64,000 bases of DNA from Cellulomonas sp. JH27-2 (GTDB lineage: Bacteria; Actinomycetota; Actinomycetes; Actinomycetales; Cellulomonadaceae): NCBI RefSeq assembly GCF_014837175.1, contig NZ_JACYFR010000001.1, positions 982,893 through 1,046,892 on the forward strand, in the 5' to 3' direction. The notes below the pieces were generated by a model. That model searched no databases, had not been told where the DNA came from, and was given only the letters and a program-made list of their open reading frames with translations. Position 1 is the first letter of the stretch; each line of letters opens with the position of its first letter. This document shows, one piece after another, positions 42,142 through 50,841 of the stretch. The position numbers and the translations under genes were made by a program.

Positions 42142-42999
42142 ATCTCGCAAGAGCAGGTAGGCCAGCCGGCCGCACCACCGGTGTGCCCGCGCCACCCCGA
42201 CCGGGTGTCGTACGTGCGCTGCCAACGGTGCGGCCGGCCTGTTTGCGCGGACTGCCAGCGGCAGGCGGCGGTCGGGGTCCAGTGCGTCGACTGCGTCGCT
42301 GAGGCCGCCGCGGCCGTGCCTGCTCGGCGCACGATCCTCGGCGGGCAGGTCCGCCAGGGCCGACCCGTGGTGACGCTGACGTTCATCGGGCTGTGCGTGG
42401 CGAGCTACGTGCTCCAGCAGGTCGACGACCCCGGCTGGATCAACCGGTTCGCGTTCAACCCGGTCGTGGCCTCGGCCGAGCCGTGGCGGTTCGTCACCGC
42501 GGCCTTCCTGCACGGCTCGGTCATGCACCTGGCGCTCAACATGATCGCCCTGTGGTTCGTCGGCCCGTTCCTGGAGCAAGGGCTCGGGCGGGTCCGGTTC
42601 GCCACGTTGTACCTGCTCAGCGCCGTGGCCGGGCAGGTCGGGGTCGTCCTGCTGGCGGGTCCCACCGACACGTGGACGACGTGGGTCGTGGGTGCGTCCG
42701 GGGCCGTGTTCGGGCTCTTCGGTGCCATCTTCTTCGTCATGCGCCGCGTCGGCGGCAACGTGAGCGGCATCGTCGGCGTCATCGTGCTGAACGTGGTGCT
42801 GGGCTTCGTGGTCTCCGGCATCGCGTGGCAGGCGCACATCGGCGGGCTCGTCGCCGGTGCTGTGCTAGGCGCCGCGTACTCGCTCGCGCCGCGCGCCTAT
42901 CAGCGGACGGTCGCCGTCGCCGTGCCCGTCGCGCTGCTCGTCCTCATGTACGTGCTGGTGAACGCCGCGTACGCGAACGTGCACCTCTCGTTCCTCTGA
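42142..42999 (+). CDS. Rhomboid-family intramembrane serine protease
   Basis: 285 residues if started at 42142. An N-terminal zinc-binding box (CPRHPDRVSYVRCQRCGRPVCADCQ, then CVDC) is followed by six transmembrane helices with the rhomboid motifs HLALNM, GASGAVFGLFG (Ser nucleophile) and AHIGGLVAG (His). Cleaves membrane proteins within the bilayer. There is no standard start codon before the zinc box except GTG 42181 without a ribosome site. ATC 42142 gives ISQEQVGQPAAPP two bases after the ppiA stop and behind GAGGA; I prefer it but with low certainty. Confidence 0.85.
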   Translation: MSQEQVGQPAAPPVCPRHPDRVSYVRCQRCGRPVCADCQRQAAVGVQCVDCVAEAAAAVPARRTILGGQVRQGRPVVTLTFIGLCVASYVLQQVDDPGWINRFAFNPVVASAEPWRFVTAAFLHGSVMHLALNMIALWFVGPFLEQGLGRVRFATLYLLSAVAGQVGVVLLAGPTDTWTTWVVGASGAVFGLFGAIFFVMRRVGGNVSGIVGVIVLNVVLGFVVSGIAWQAHIGGLVAGAVLGAAYSLAPRAYQRTVAVAVPVALLVLMYVLVNAAYANVHLSFL

Positions 43000-43055
43000 G
43001 ACGACCGTTCCAGACCCCCGACGGACATCAACAGCGTTACTCACACCTGTGGAAT

Positions 43056-43077
43056 TACACCGGTGTAGTTATCCACA
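43056..43077. promoter_or_regulatory. 12-bp palindrome next to a perfect DnaA box
   Basis: TACACCGGTGTA (43056-43067) is a perfect palindrome; TTATCCACA (43069-43077) is the classical DnaA box. A TGTGGAATT 9-mer lies at 43048. The 125-base spacer is between the 3' ends of rhomboid and crgA, so it is not a promoter. Confidence 0.6.
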
Positions 43078-43124
43078 GTGTGCGTAAGTCCTGTTGACGG
43101 ACCGGGCGAAGCTGTGGGGAAGCG

Positions 43125-43373
43125 TCAGCGCCAGCGGGTCGTCATGATGAAGCCCGCGACGATCAGCACGCCGCCGATGGCGAGGTTCCAGCTGTCGATC
43201 CCCGGGATCGGGTACTGCGACTGCGACAGGTACGTGACGACGATCCACGCGAGGCCGACGAGCATCAGACCGAGCATCACGGGGACGAACCACGGCGGGT
43301 TGACCTTGGGGCCCGACGACTTCACGGGGGGCGGGGTGTACTCGGCCTTCTTGCGCGACTTCGACTCGGGCAC
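43125..43373 (-). CDS. crgA: Cell division protein CrgA
   Basis: 82 residues: basic N-terminus MPESKSRKKAEYTPPP, then two transmembrane helices (PPWFVPVMLGLMLVGLAWIV and LAIGGVLIVAGFIM). CrgA binds FtsZ, FtsI and other divisome members in Actinobacteria and regulates septation. Conserved location near pabA and pknB. Confidence 0.95.
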   Translation of the reverse strand: MPESKSRKKAEYTPPPVKSSGPKVNPPWFVPVMLGLMLVGLAWIVVTYLSQSQYPIPGIDSWNLAIGGVLIVAGFIMTTRWR

Positions 43374-43533
43374 GTCCGGTGGCTCCTGTCCGACGACGGC
43401 CGCGCGCGAGAGGCGGAGGCCGGGTGACGTTCGTGTGGTGATACGAGCGGGGTCGGTCCGAGCGCATCATCACGCGCGAACCATGGCCTAGCGTAGTGGC
43501 CGAGCACAACCACCCCGACCCGGGAGCCCTCCG

Positions 43534-44421
43534 TTGACCGATCACCCGCACCGGGCGCGCCGCCGCGTGGCGCGCGGCACCGTGTCGGTGGCGGTCGTGC
43601 TGGCGCTGTCCGGGGCGCTGTTCGCGGCCAACGCCAAGTTCGCGCAGGCGTCCGGCGAGCGCCGCCCGCAGGACATCCACGACCTGGCGCAGGCGGAGCT
43701 CAAGCGCGTCGACACGTTGACGACCGAGGTCGACGACCTGCACGACGAGGTGAACGGCCTGGCCGACGCGGCCAGCACCGCCGGCGGCGACGACGTCACG
43801 CCACCCGACACGGCGTACCAGGTCGAGGCAGGGACCGTCGCGGTCACGGGCCCGGGGCTGACGGTCGAGCTGGACGACGCCCCGGCGGACTCGCCGCGCC
43901 GCGCCGACGTGGCTGCGGACGTGCTCGTCGTGCACCAGCAGGACTTGCAGGCCGTCATGAACGCGCTGTGGGCCGGCGGCGCCGAAGCCATGTCGCTCAT
44001 GGACCAGCGCGTGATCGCGACGAGCGCCTTCCGGTGCGTCGGGAACGTGCTTCGGCTGCAGGGTCAGGTGTACTCGCCGCCCTACCGGGTGCGCGCGATC
44101 GGCGACCCCACGGCCCTGAGGGCGGCGCTGGACACCTCCTCCGCCGTCTCGGCGTACCGGCGTGACGCGGTCGACGTCGGGCTCGGCTGGTCGGTGGCCT
44201 CCGGGAAGCTGGACCTGCCCGCCTACGCGGGGGCCACGGAGCTCTCGTCGGCCACCGTGCCCGACGGCACACCCGTGCTCCCCGGGCTGCCCGACGCTGG
44301 CGAGCCGTCGCCCGCGCTCGACGCGCCGGCGCTCGACGTCCCTGCCGCGCCCAGCCCCACACCCAGCGCGAGCGAGCACAAGAAGAAGGCGAAGCCCTCC
44401 CCCAGCGCGAGCGCCTCGTGA
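43534..44421 (+). CDS. DUF881 family protein
   Basis: 295 residues. N-terminal signal anchor (GTVSVAVVLALSGALFAANA), a short coiled coil (ELKRVDTLTTEVDDLHDEVNGL) and the DUF881 domain (VLVVHQQDLQAVMNALWAGGAEAMSLMDQRV), then a Pro/Ser/Lys tail. Extracytoplasmic, function unknown; M. tuberculosis Rv0012 is in the same place. TTG 43534 follows GGGAG. GTGA overlap with the sortase gene. Confidence 0.88.
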   Translation: MTDHPHRARRRVARGTVSVAVVLALSGALFAANAKFAQASGERRPQDIHDLAQAELKRVDTLTTEVDDLHDEVNGLADAASTAGGDDVTPPDTAYQVEAGTVAVTGPGLTVELDDAPADSPRRADVAADVLVVHQQDLQAVMNALWAGGAEAMSLMDQRVIATSAFRCVGNVLRLQGQVYSPPYRVRAIGDPTALRAALDTSSAVSAYRRDAVDVGLGWSVASGKLDLPAYAGATELSSATVPDGTPVLPGLPDAGEPSPALDAPALDVPAAPSPTPSASEHKKKAKPSPSASAS

Positions 44422-45275
44422 GCGCCCGCCGCGGGCACCGGCCCCGCCCGCAGTCGCGCGCGTCGCGGATCGCCTACGGGGTCGTGGGCGTGGTCGGCGA
44501 GCTCCTCATCACGGTCGGTGTCCTGCTGTTCGGCTTCCTCGTCTGGCAGCTCTGGTGGACGGACGTGCAGGGCAACCGAGCCCAGGCGGAGATCGTGCGC
44601 GAGGTGGTACGCGCGACGCCGCCGGCGCCGACCCCGCAGCCCAGCGGACCGCCCGCCGTCGTCATCGCGAAGCCCCGCCACGACGAGCCGCCCGTGATGA
44701 AGGAGCCCGCGCACGCGGTCACGTTCGCCACGATGCAGGTGCCGCGCTGGGACGGTGAGCCCGAGCGACCCATCAGCCAGGGCACGGACCGCCCGACGGT
44801 GCTCGACCCCAAGGGAGTGGGCCACTACGAGGGCACCGCGATGCCCGGCGGGGTGGGCAACTTCGCCGTCGCGGGCCACCGCACCACGTACGCCAAGCCG
44901 TTCAACCGGATCGCCGAGCTGAAGAAGGGCGACGCCGTCGTCGTGCGCACCAACACGATGGACGGCGGGGACGGCACCGACACCTGGTACGTCTACAAGG
45001 TCGTCTCGACGCAGATCGTGGCGCCCACCGACGTCGCCGTGATCGCTCCGGTGCCCAACGAGCCGGGCGCCACGCCCACCGAGCGCATGATGACGATGAC
45101 GACGTGCCACCCCATGTTCTCCGCGCGGGAGCGGTACATCGTGCACCTCGTCCTGGACTACTGGGCGCCCGTGAGCAGCGGGACGCCGGCCGAGCTGGTG
45201 AAGGGTGCGAAGGTGCCCAGCGCTGCGCCCACGGGTACGCCCACGAGTACGCCGACGAGCACGAAGGGGTCATGA
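44418..45275 (+). CDS. Class E sortase
   Basis: 285 residues. One N-terminal transmembrane helix, then the sortase barrel with the catalytic triad visible: His in FAVAGHRTTY, Cys in MTMTTCHPMFSARER with the Arg six residues later. Class E sortases of high-GC Gram-positives anchor LAXTG-type substrates to peptidoglycan. No sorting substrate is encoded next to it. GTG 44418 overlaps DUF881 by four bases. Confidence 0.93.
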   Translation: MSARRGHRPRPQSRASRIAYGVVGVVGELLITVGVLLFGFLVWQLWWTDVQGNRAQAEIVREVVRATPPAPTPQPSGPPAVVIAKPRHDEPPVMKEPAHAVTFATMQVPRWDGEPERPISQGTDRPTVLDPKGVGHYEGTAMPGGVGNFAVAGHRTTYAKPFNRIAELKKGDAVVVRTNTMDGGDGTDTWYVYKVVSTQIVAPTDVAVIAPVPNEPGATPTERMMTMTTCHPMFSARERYIVHLVLDYWAPVSSGTPAELVKGAKVPSAAPTGTPTSTPTSTKGS

Positions 45276-45433
45276 TGTACGGATGGTTGTGGCGGCACCT
45301 GCCCGGGCCGACCGTCGTGCGGATCCTGATCGCCGCGCTGCTCGTCGCCGGCGTGGTCGCCGCGTGCTTCGCCTGGCTCTACCCGGCCATCGCGCCGTAC
45401 ATGCCCTTCAACGACACCACGGTGGGTGAGTGA
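45272..45433 (+). CDS. Small membrane protein
   Basis: 53 residues, family not named. MMYGWLWRHLPGP, then one transmembrane helix (VVRILIAALLVAGVVAACFAWLYPAI) and a short tail. ATG 45272 overlaps the sortase stop (ATGA) and its own stop overlaps the next gene, so it is part of a tightly coupled operon. A similar small protein often stands before the glutamine amidotransferase in actinobacteria. Confidence 0.8.
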   Translation: MMYGWLWRHLPGPTVVRILIAALLVAGVVAACFAWLYPAIAPYMPFNDTTVGE

Positions 45434-46056
45434 TGACCCGGATCCTCGTGATCGACAACTACGACTCGTTCGTCTACACGATCGTCGGCTACCTGCAGCA
45501 ACTGGGTGCCGAGACCGTCGTGGTGCGCAACGACGCCGTGCCGCCGCTCGCGGAGCGCGCCCAGTACGACGGCATTCTGGTCTCCCCCGGTCCCGGGACG
45601 CCGGCCGAGGCGGGCGCCAGCATGGACGTCATCCGCGACTGCGCCGCCACCGGCACGCCGATGCTGGGCGTCTGCCTGGGCCACCAGGCGCTCGGTGAGG
45701 TGTTCGGCGGCACCGTCACGCACGCGCCCGAGCTCATGCACGGCAAGACGAGCGAGGTCGCGCACGACGGTGGGAGCGTCCTGGCCGGCCTCCCGTCGCC
45801 GTTCACCGCCACGCGCTACCACTCGCTGGCCGTCGTGAACGGGACCGTGTCCGACGAGCTCGAGGTCACCGCCACGACGCACGGCATCATCATGGGCCTG
45901 CAGCACCGCACGCTGCCGCTGCACGGTGTGCAGTTCCACCCCGAGTCCGTGCTGACCGAGGGCGGCCACCGCCTGCTCGCCAACTGGCTCGAGCTGTGCG
46001 GGTCCACCGACGCCGTCGAGCGTTCCGAGGGGCTGCATCCGCTCGTACGGGCCTGA
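45433..46056 (+). CDS. pabA: Aminodeoxychorismate/anthranilate synthase glutaminase subunit
   Basis: 207-residue class I glutamine amidotransferase: oxyanion SPGPGTP, nucleophile GVCLGHQ, and HPES with the partner His and Glu. Releases ammonia for PabB or TrpE, in folate or tryptophan synthesis. No pabB or trpE is nearby, so it could serve both; M. tuberculosis trpG (Rv0013) is in the same position. ATG 45433 or GTG 45430. Ends before a strong terminator. Confidence 0.92.
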   Translation: MTRILVIDNYDSFVYTIVGYLQQLGAETVVVRNDAVPPLAERAQYDGILVSPGPGTPAEAGASMDVIRDCAATGTPMLGVCLGHQALGEVFGGTVTHAPELMHGKTSEVAHDGGSVLAGLPSPFTATRYHSLAVVNGTVSDELEVTATTHGIIMGLQHRTLPLHGVQFHPESVLTEGGHRLLANWLELCGSTDAVERSEGLHPLVRA

Positions 46057-46066
46057 CCGTACCGAC

Positions 46067-46101
46067 GACGAAGGGGGCCGGCTGAGCCGGCCCCCTTCGT
46101 C
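46067..46101. terminator. Bidirectional terminator between pabA and pknB
   Basis: Perfect 16-bp stem GACGAAGGGGGCCGGC / GCCGGCCCCCTTCGTC with a TGA triloop, eleven bases past the pabA stop and nine before the convergent pknB stop. Confidence 0.85.
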
Positions 46102-46109
46102 ATGTCCAT

Positions 46110-48116
46110 CTACCCCGCCGGTGGTGGCTGCGTGGCCGCCGGGTCCGTCGCGGTGTCCGTCGGGGCGGGCTGGTTCTGCGGGCCCTTCGAGACGTGGATC
46201 GTGATGATGGCGTCGGGCTCGACCTGGTCGCCGCCCGCCGGTTCGGTGAAGATGACCGAGCCCTCGGGCTTGTCGTCGGAGAAGTCGTCGACCCGTACCG
46301 GCGTCCCCGTGATCCCGGCGTCCTTGATCGCCTTCACGGCGTCGTCGTACGACATGTCCGTGACGTTGGGAACCACCGCGTTGGTCGGCGCGATCGCCAC
46401 CTTGAGCGTGATCAGGGTGCCCTGCTTGAGCAGGCCGTCACGGTCCTGGTCGATGACGGTGCCGGGCTTCTCGTCGCTGGTCTCCACCTGATCGGTGTTG
46501 ACCTGCATGCTCAGGTCGTTGAGCTTCTTCTTGGCTTCCTTCTCGTCCTTGCCCGTGAAGTTGGGGACGTCCACGTTGCCGGTCGAGACCGAGAGCTTGA
46601 CCGGGCTGTCCTTGGCAACGGACGCGTCAGCCGCGGGATCCTGCTTGGTGACCTCGCCCTTGGGGTAGTCGGGGTTGTCGTCGTCCTCGCGGGTCGGGTC
46701 GACGGTCAGGCCTGCGGCCGTGAGTGTCGCGGTCGCGTCAGCGGCGGACTGGCCGACGACGTTCGGGACCGTGACGGAGTCCGCGCCGCTGGAGACGACC
46801 ACCGTGACCGTGCTGCCCTCGTCGATCTCGGTGCCCGCCGCGGGGTCCGTGCTGATGACGTTGTTCTCCTCGACGGTGTCGTCGGCCTTCGTCTCGACCT
46901 TCGGCACGAACCCGTCCTGCGTGAGGGCGTTGAGCGCGTCCTCCTGGCTCTGGCCGACGACGTCGGTGACGGGCACCTGCGTCGGGCCGTCGTCCCCCTT
47001 GCCGAGCAGCAGCCACAGGATGCCGGCGACGGCGAGGACGGCGATCCCCACCAGCAGCCAGATCAGCCACGGCTTGCCGTTGTCCTCCTCGTCCTCGAGA
47101 GTCGCGACCTCGGCGAGCCCGGTGGTGCCCCACGGGGACGTCGCGGGCGGGATCGCTTGCGTCGCCGTGACGGGGACCGGCGCGGCCATGACCTGCGTGG
47201 CCTCGGCGGCGGCGACCGCCGGCACGATGGCGCCGACGGCGGGCGCGGCGACCGCGCTGCCGCGGAGCACGGCCTCCAGGTCGGAGCGGAACTCGGCGGC
47301 GGTGGAGTAGCGCGAGTCGCGCTCCTTGGCCAGCGCCTTGAGCGTGATGCGGTCCAGGCTGTCCGGGACGTCGGACGCGAGCGAGCTGGGCACCGGCGCG
47401 GCCTCGCGGACGTGCTGGTAGGCGACGGAGACCGGCGAGTCGCCCGTGAACGGCGGGCGGCCCGTGAGCAGCTCGAACAGCAGGCAGCCGGCCGAGTACA
47501 GGTCGGAGCGGGCGTCGACCGTCTCACCGCGGGCCTGCTCGGGCGACAGGTACTGCGCGGTGCCGATGACGGCCTGCGTCTGCGTCATGGTCGCGGCGCT
47601 GTCCGCCACCGCGCGGGCGATGCCGAAGTCCATCACCTTGACCGCGCCCGTGGGCGTCAGCATGACGTTGGCGGGCTTGATGTCGCGGTGCACGATGCCC
47701 GCGTGGTGCGAGTACTCGAGCGCCGAGAGCACGCCGGCGGTGATCTCGACGGCCTCCTCGATCGGCACGGCGGCGCCGTCACGCAGGATGTCGCGGACCG
47801 TGTGGCCCTCGACGTACTCCATGACGATGAACGGCACGTGCCCGACGACGCCCGTCGGCTCGGTGATCACGTCCTCGCCCGTGTCGTACACGGCGACGAT
47901 GGCGGGGTGGTTGAGCGACGCGGCGGCCTGCGCCTCGCGCCGGAACCGGTTCTGGAACGAGGGGTCGCGTGCGAGATCGGAGCGCAGGATCTTGATCGCG
48001 ACCGTGCGTCCGAGCCGCGTGTCGTGGCCGATGTGCACCTCGGCCATGCCACCACGGCCGATGAGCTCACCGACCTCGTACCGTCCGGCGAGGATCCGGG
48101 ATCCGTCGTCCACCAC
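46110..48116 (-). CDS. pknB: Serine/threonine protein kinase PknB with PASTA domains
   Basis: 668 residues. Kinase domain about 10-275: VAIKIL, HRDIKPANVML, DFG in VMDFGIARA, APE-like SPEQARG. A transmembrane helix about 345-367 and four extracellular PASTA repeats bind muropeptides or lipid II. Senses cell-wall state and phosphorylates MviN, FhaA and other wall proteins. GTG 48116 overlaps the pknA stop; GTG 48113 follows directly. Last gene of the leftward operon. Confidence 0.97.
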   Translation of the reverse strand: MVDDGSRILAGRYEVGELIGRGGMAEVHIGHDTRLGRTVAIKILRSDLARDPSFQNRFRREAQAAASLNHPAIVAVYDTGEDVITEPTGVVGHVPFIVMEYVEGHTVRDILRDGAAVPIEEAVEITAGVLSALEYSHHAGIVHRDIKPANVMLTPTGAVKVMDFGIARAVADSAATMTQTQAVIGTAQYLSPEQARGETVDARSDLYSAGCLLFELLTGRPPFTGDSPVSVAYQHVREAAPVPSSLASDVPDSLDRITLKALAKERDSRYSTAAEFRSDLEAVLRGSAVAAPAVGAIVPAVAAAEATQVMAAPVPVTATQAIPPATSPWGTTGLAEVATLEDEEDNGKPWLIWLLVGIAVLAVAGILWLLLGKGDDGPTQVPVTDVVGQSQEDALNALTQDGFVPKVETKADDTVEENNVISTDPAAGTEIDEGSTVTVVVSSGADSVTVPNVVGQSAADATATLTAAGLTVDPTREDDDNPDYPKGEVTKQDPAADASVAKDSPVKLSVSTGNVDVPNFTGKDEKEAKKKLNDLSMQVNTDQVETSDEKPGTVIDQDRDGLLKQGTLITLKVAIAPTNAVVPNVTDMSYDDAVKAIKDAGITGTPVRVDDFSDDKPEGSVIFTEPAGGDQVEPDAIITIHVSKGPQNQPAPTDTATDPAATQPPPAG

Positions 48117-49393
48117 TAGGCGTCCTTCACTTCCGTCGCAAGGGCTGTTGCGTCACTCGAACCCGGGTTGGCACCGGACGCACTGTCATGAGGGTACTGA
48201 TCCCCGTCGTCCGGTGCGACGACCTGGGCCTGGACCACCAGGATCGATGCCGGACCTTCACCGGAAGCACCCGTGAGCTTGCCCGCGAACGCGGCCCCGA
48301 GCAGGCCGATCAGCAGCAGGACCAGGGCGATCAGGGGCCAGCCGAAGCGCCGGCTGCCCACCTGCACGCCGGTCTCGCCGCGTTCCGTGCGGTGCACGGC
48401 ATGGGCGCCGTGCCCGGAGGTGCGGGTGCCTGAGGTGCTGCGGGAGGCGGGGCGCGCGTCGCCGGGAGGGCGCGACGCCGGGGCGAAGGACGGCGGCGCC
48501 GCGGTCACCGGCTGCACCATCGGGTCCGGAGCGCGCTCCGGCCGGCTGACGAGCACCGGGACACCGCTGGGCGGGGTGCGCGGTACCAGCCGGTCGAACG
48601 TGTCCGCGAGCTCCGCGCCCGACTGCGGTCGTGCTGCCGGGTCCTTGGACAGCAGCTGCAGGACCACGTCCGCCAGCGCGCGGTCGACGGTCGCGGGCAG
48701 CGGCGGGACGTGGTTGTTGACGTGGGCGACGGCGATGTCGACGGCCGTCGGCCCCGTGAAGGGCCGGTGCCCGACGAGCGCCTCGTACGCGATGATCCCC
48801 AGCGAGTAGAGGTCAGACAGCGGCGTCGCCGCCCGGCCCACGGCCTGCTCGGGCGAGAGGTACTGGGCGGTGCCCATCACCATGCCGGTCGCGGTCATGA
48901 CCATCTGGTTCTGCGCCAGCGAGACCCCGAAGTCGGTGATCTTCACGCGGCCGCCGCGGCCCAGCAGGATGTTGCCGGGCTTGACGTCGCGGTGCACCAC
49001 GCCCGCCTCGTGCGCCGAGTGCAGTCCGCGGGCGGACTGGGCCAGGATCGGCAGCAGCCGGGCCGCGGGCAGGACCGGCTCGCGCTCGAGCAGGTCGGCC
49101 AGCGGCTCCCCCACCACCAGCTCGATCACCAAGTAGCTCGAGCCGTCCTGCTCGCCGTAGTCGAAGAGCTGGGCGATGTTGGGGTGCGACAGGGCCGCGG
49201 AGTTGCGCGCCTCCGTGCGGAACCGGTCGAGGAAGCCCTTGTCCCCCGCGAACTCGGCCTTGAGCACCTTGACGGCGACCGAGCGGGCCAGCGACTCGTC
49301 GTACGCCTCCCATACCTCGCCCATGCCGCCGACGGCGATCTGCCGCACCAGCCGGTAGCGGTCGCCGAGTGCGATCCCGATGGCCGTCCTCAC
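48116..49393 (-). CDS. pknA: Serine/threonine protein kinase PknA
   Basis: 425 residues. Complete kinase domain (GVGGM-like loop QIAVGGMGEVWEA, VAVKVL, HRDVKPGNILL, ITDFGVSLA) followed by a Pro/Arg-rich linker, a transmembrane helix (WPLIALVLLLIGLLGAAFAG) and a short extracellular tail. Works with PknB on cell shape and division targets. GTG 49393 overlaps the pbpA stop (GTGA); the frame remains open further upstream but the extra sequence is antisense pbpA. Confidence 0.95.
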   Translation of the reverse strand: MRTAIGIALGDRYRLVRQIAVGGMGEVWEAYDESLARSVAVKVLKAEFAGDKGFLDRFRTEARNSAALSHPNIAQLFDYGEQDGSSYLVIELVVGEPLADLLEREPVLPAARLLPILAQSARGLHSAHEAGVVHRDVKPGNILLGRGGRVKITDFGVSLAQNQMVMTATGMVMGTAQYLSPEQAVGRAATPLSDLYSLGIIAYEALVGHRPFTGPTAVDIAVAHVNNHVPPLPATVDRALADVVLQLLSKDPAARPQSGAELADTFDRLVPRTPPSGVPVLVSRPERAPDPMVQPVTAAPPSFAPASRPPGDARPASRSTSGTRTSGHGAHAVHRTERGETGVQVGSRRFGWPLIALVLLLIGLLGAAFAGKLTGASGEGPASILVVQAQVVAPDDGDQYPHDSASGANPGSSDATALATEVKDA

Positions 49394-50841
49394 GAGTTCA
49401 GCACCGCCTGGATGACGGCCTTCGCGATGGGCGCCGCGACCTTGCCGCCCGTCGCCTCGCTGCCGGCGCTGCCGCCGTGCTCGACGATCACCGCGACGGC
49501 CACCTGCGGGTCGTCGGCCGGTGCGAACGCCGTGAACCACGCGTGCGGAGCCTTGCCCTCGGCGTTCTGCGCGGTGCCGGTCTTGCCCGCCACCTGCACA
49601 CCGCTGATCTGGGCCGCCGTGCCGGAACCGCTCTCGACGACGCCCAGCATCATGTCCTTCAGGGTCGCCGCGGTGCTCGGCGAGACCGCCGTGGACAGCA
49701 GGCTCGGCTCGGTCTGGGAGACGACGCTCAGGTCGGCGGCGCGGATGCGGTCGACGAGGTGCGGGGCCATGAGCTTGCCGTCGTTGGCGATGGCGGCCGA
49801 GACCATGGCCATCTGCAGCGGCGTCGCGGCGACGTCGTACTGGCCGATGGCCGCCTGGGCGGTCTGAGGCGCGTTCGCCTCCGCCGGGAAACGGCTGGTC
49901 GCGGTGCCCGTCGGGATGAACAGGTCGGTCTGGTCGAAGCCGAACTTGTCAGCCTGCGTGCGCAGCGCGTCGTCGCCCAGGTCCATGCCGAGCTGCGCGA
50001 ACGCGGTGTTGCAGGAGACGCGCAGCGCGTCCTTGAGCGTGATCGGGTTCGCGCCGCAGCCCTCGCCGCCGAAGTTGCCGATGCTGGCCGTGGTCTGCGG
50101 CAGGTCCAGGCGGTTGGGTGCCGGGAGCTTCGAGTCCTCGGTGTACTTGCCGCTCTCGAGCGCCGCCGCGGCCGTGACCAGCTTGAACGTCGACCCCGGG
50201 GGGTAGACCTCGCGCGTGGCGTTGTTGAGCAGCGGGTTGCCCTCGGCGTCGAGCAGGTCGGAGTACGCCTTGCTGGCCTTCTTGCTGCTGTGCGCCGCAA
50301 GGTCGTTGGGGTCGTAGCCGGGCGTCGAGACCATGGCCAGGATGCGGCCGGTGGACGGCTCGATCGCGACGACCGCCCCCTTCTGGTTGCCCAACCCGTC
50401 GAACGCGGCCTTCTGCGCCGCCGGGTTGATGGACGTCTCGACCGCCGCGCCCTCGGGCTTCTTCCCGGTGATCAGGTCGCGGACGCGGCTGAAGAAGAGC
50501 TGGTCGCTGCGGCCCGTGAGCTGGTCGTTCTCCGCGTACTCGAGGCCGGCGCTGCCGTTGGAGATCGAGTAGAAGCCGGTCACCGCCGAGTACAGCTCGC
50601 CGTCGGTGTACTTGCGCTGGTACCCGAAGGCGTCGTCGGACTTCACCGACTCGGCCACGGCCTTCCCGTCCACGACGATGGGCCCGCGGGCGTCACCGAA
50701 CTCGCGGTACAGCGAGCGGACGTTGCGCTGGTCGGCGTTGAGGGTCTTGGCGTCGAAGAACTGCACGTACGTGGCGCCGCCCATGAGGACCAGGAACATG
50801 ACGATCACCACGGTGGCCAAGCGGCGCAGGGGCGTGTTCAT
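49390..50841 (-). CDS. pbpA: Penicillin-binding protein PbpA (class B transpeptidase)
   Basis: 483 residues. Signal anchor at the N-terminus, dimerisation domain, then transpeptidase domain with SxxK (PGSTFKLV), SxN (SCNTAF) and KTGTA. Cross-links peptidoglycan with RodA as its glycosyltransferase partner. Overlaps rodA (ATGA) and pknA (GTGA). Confidence 0.96.
   Translation of the reverse strand: MNTPLRRLATVVIVMFLVLMGGATYVQFFDAKTLNADQRNVRSLYREFGDARGPIVVDGKAVAESVKSDDAFGYQRKYTDGELYSAVTGFYSISNGSAGLEYAENDQLTGRSDQLFFSRVRDLITGKKPEGAAVETSINPAAQKAAFDGLGNQKGAVVAIEPSTGRILAMVSTPGYDPNDLAAHSSKKASKAYSDLLDAEGNPLLNNATREVYPPGSTFKLVTAAAALESGKYTEDSKLPAPNRLDLPQTTASIGNFGGEGCGANPITLKDALRVSCNTAFAQLGMDLGDDALRTQADKFGFDQTDLFIPTGTATSRFPAEANAPQTAQAAIGQYDVAATPLQMAMVSAAIANDGKLMAPHLVDRIRAADLSVVSQTEPSLLSTAVSPSTAATLKDMMLGVVESGSGTAAQISGVQVAGKTGTAQNAEGKAPHAWFTAFAPADDPQVAVAVIVEHGGSAGSEATGGKVAAPIAKAVIQAVLNS

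Noticed and set aside
46194..48119. 641-codon plus-strand frame opposite pknB
   Set aside because: Codon-phase mirror of pknB; no motifs.
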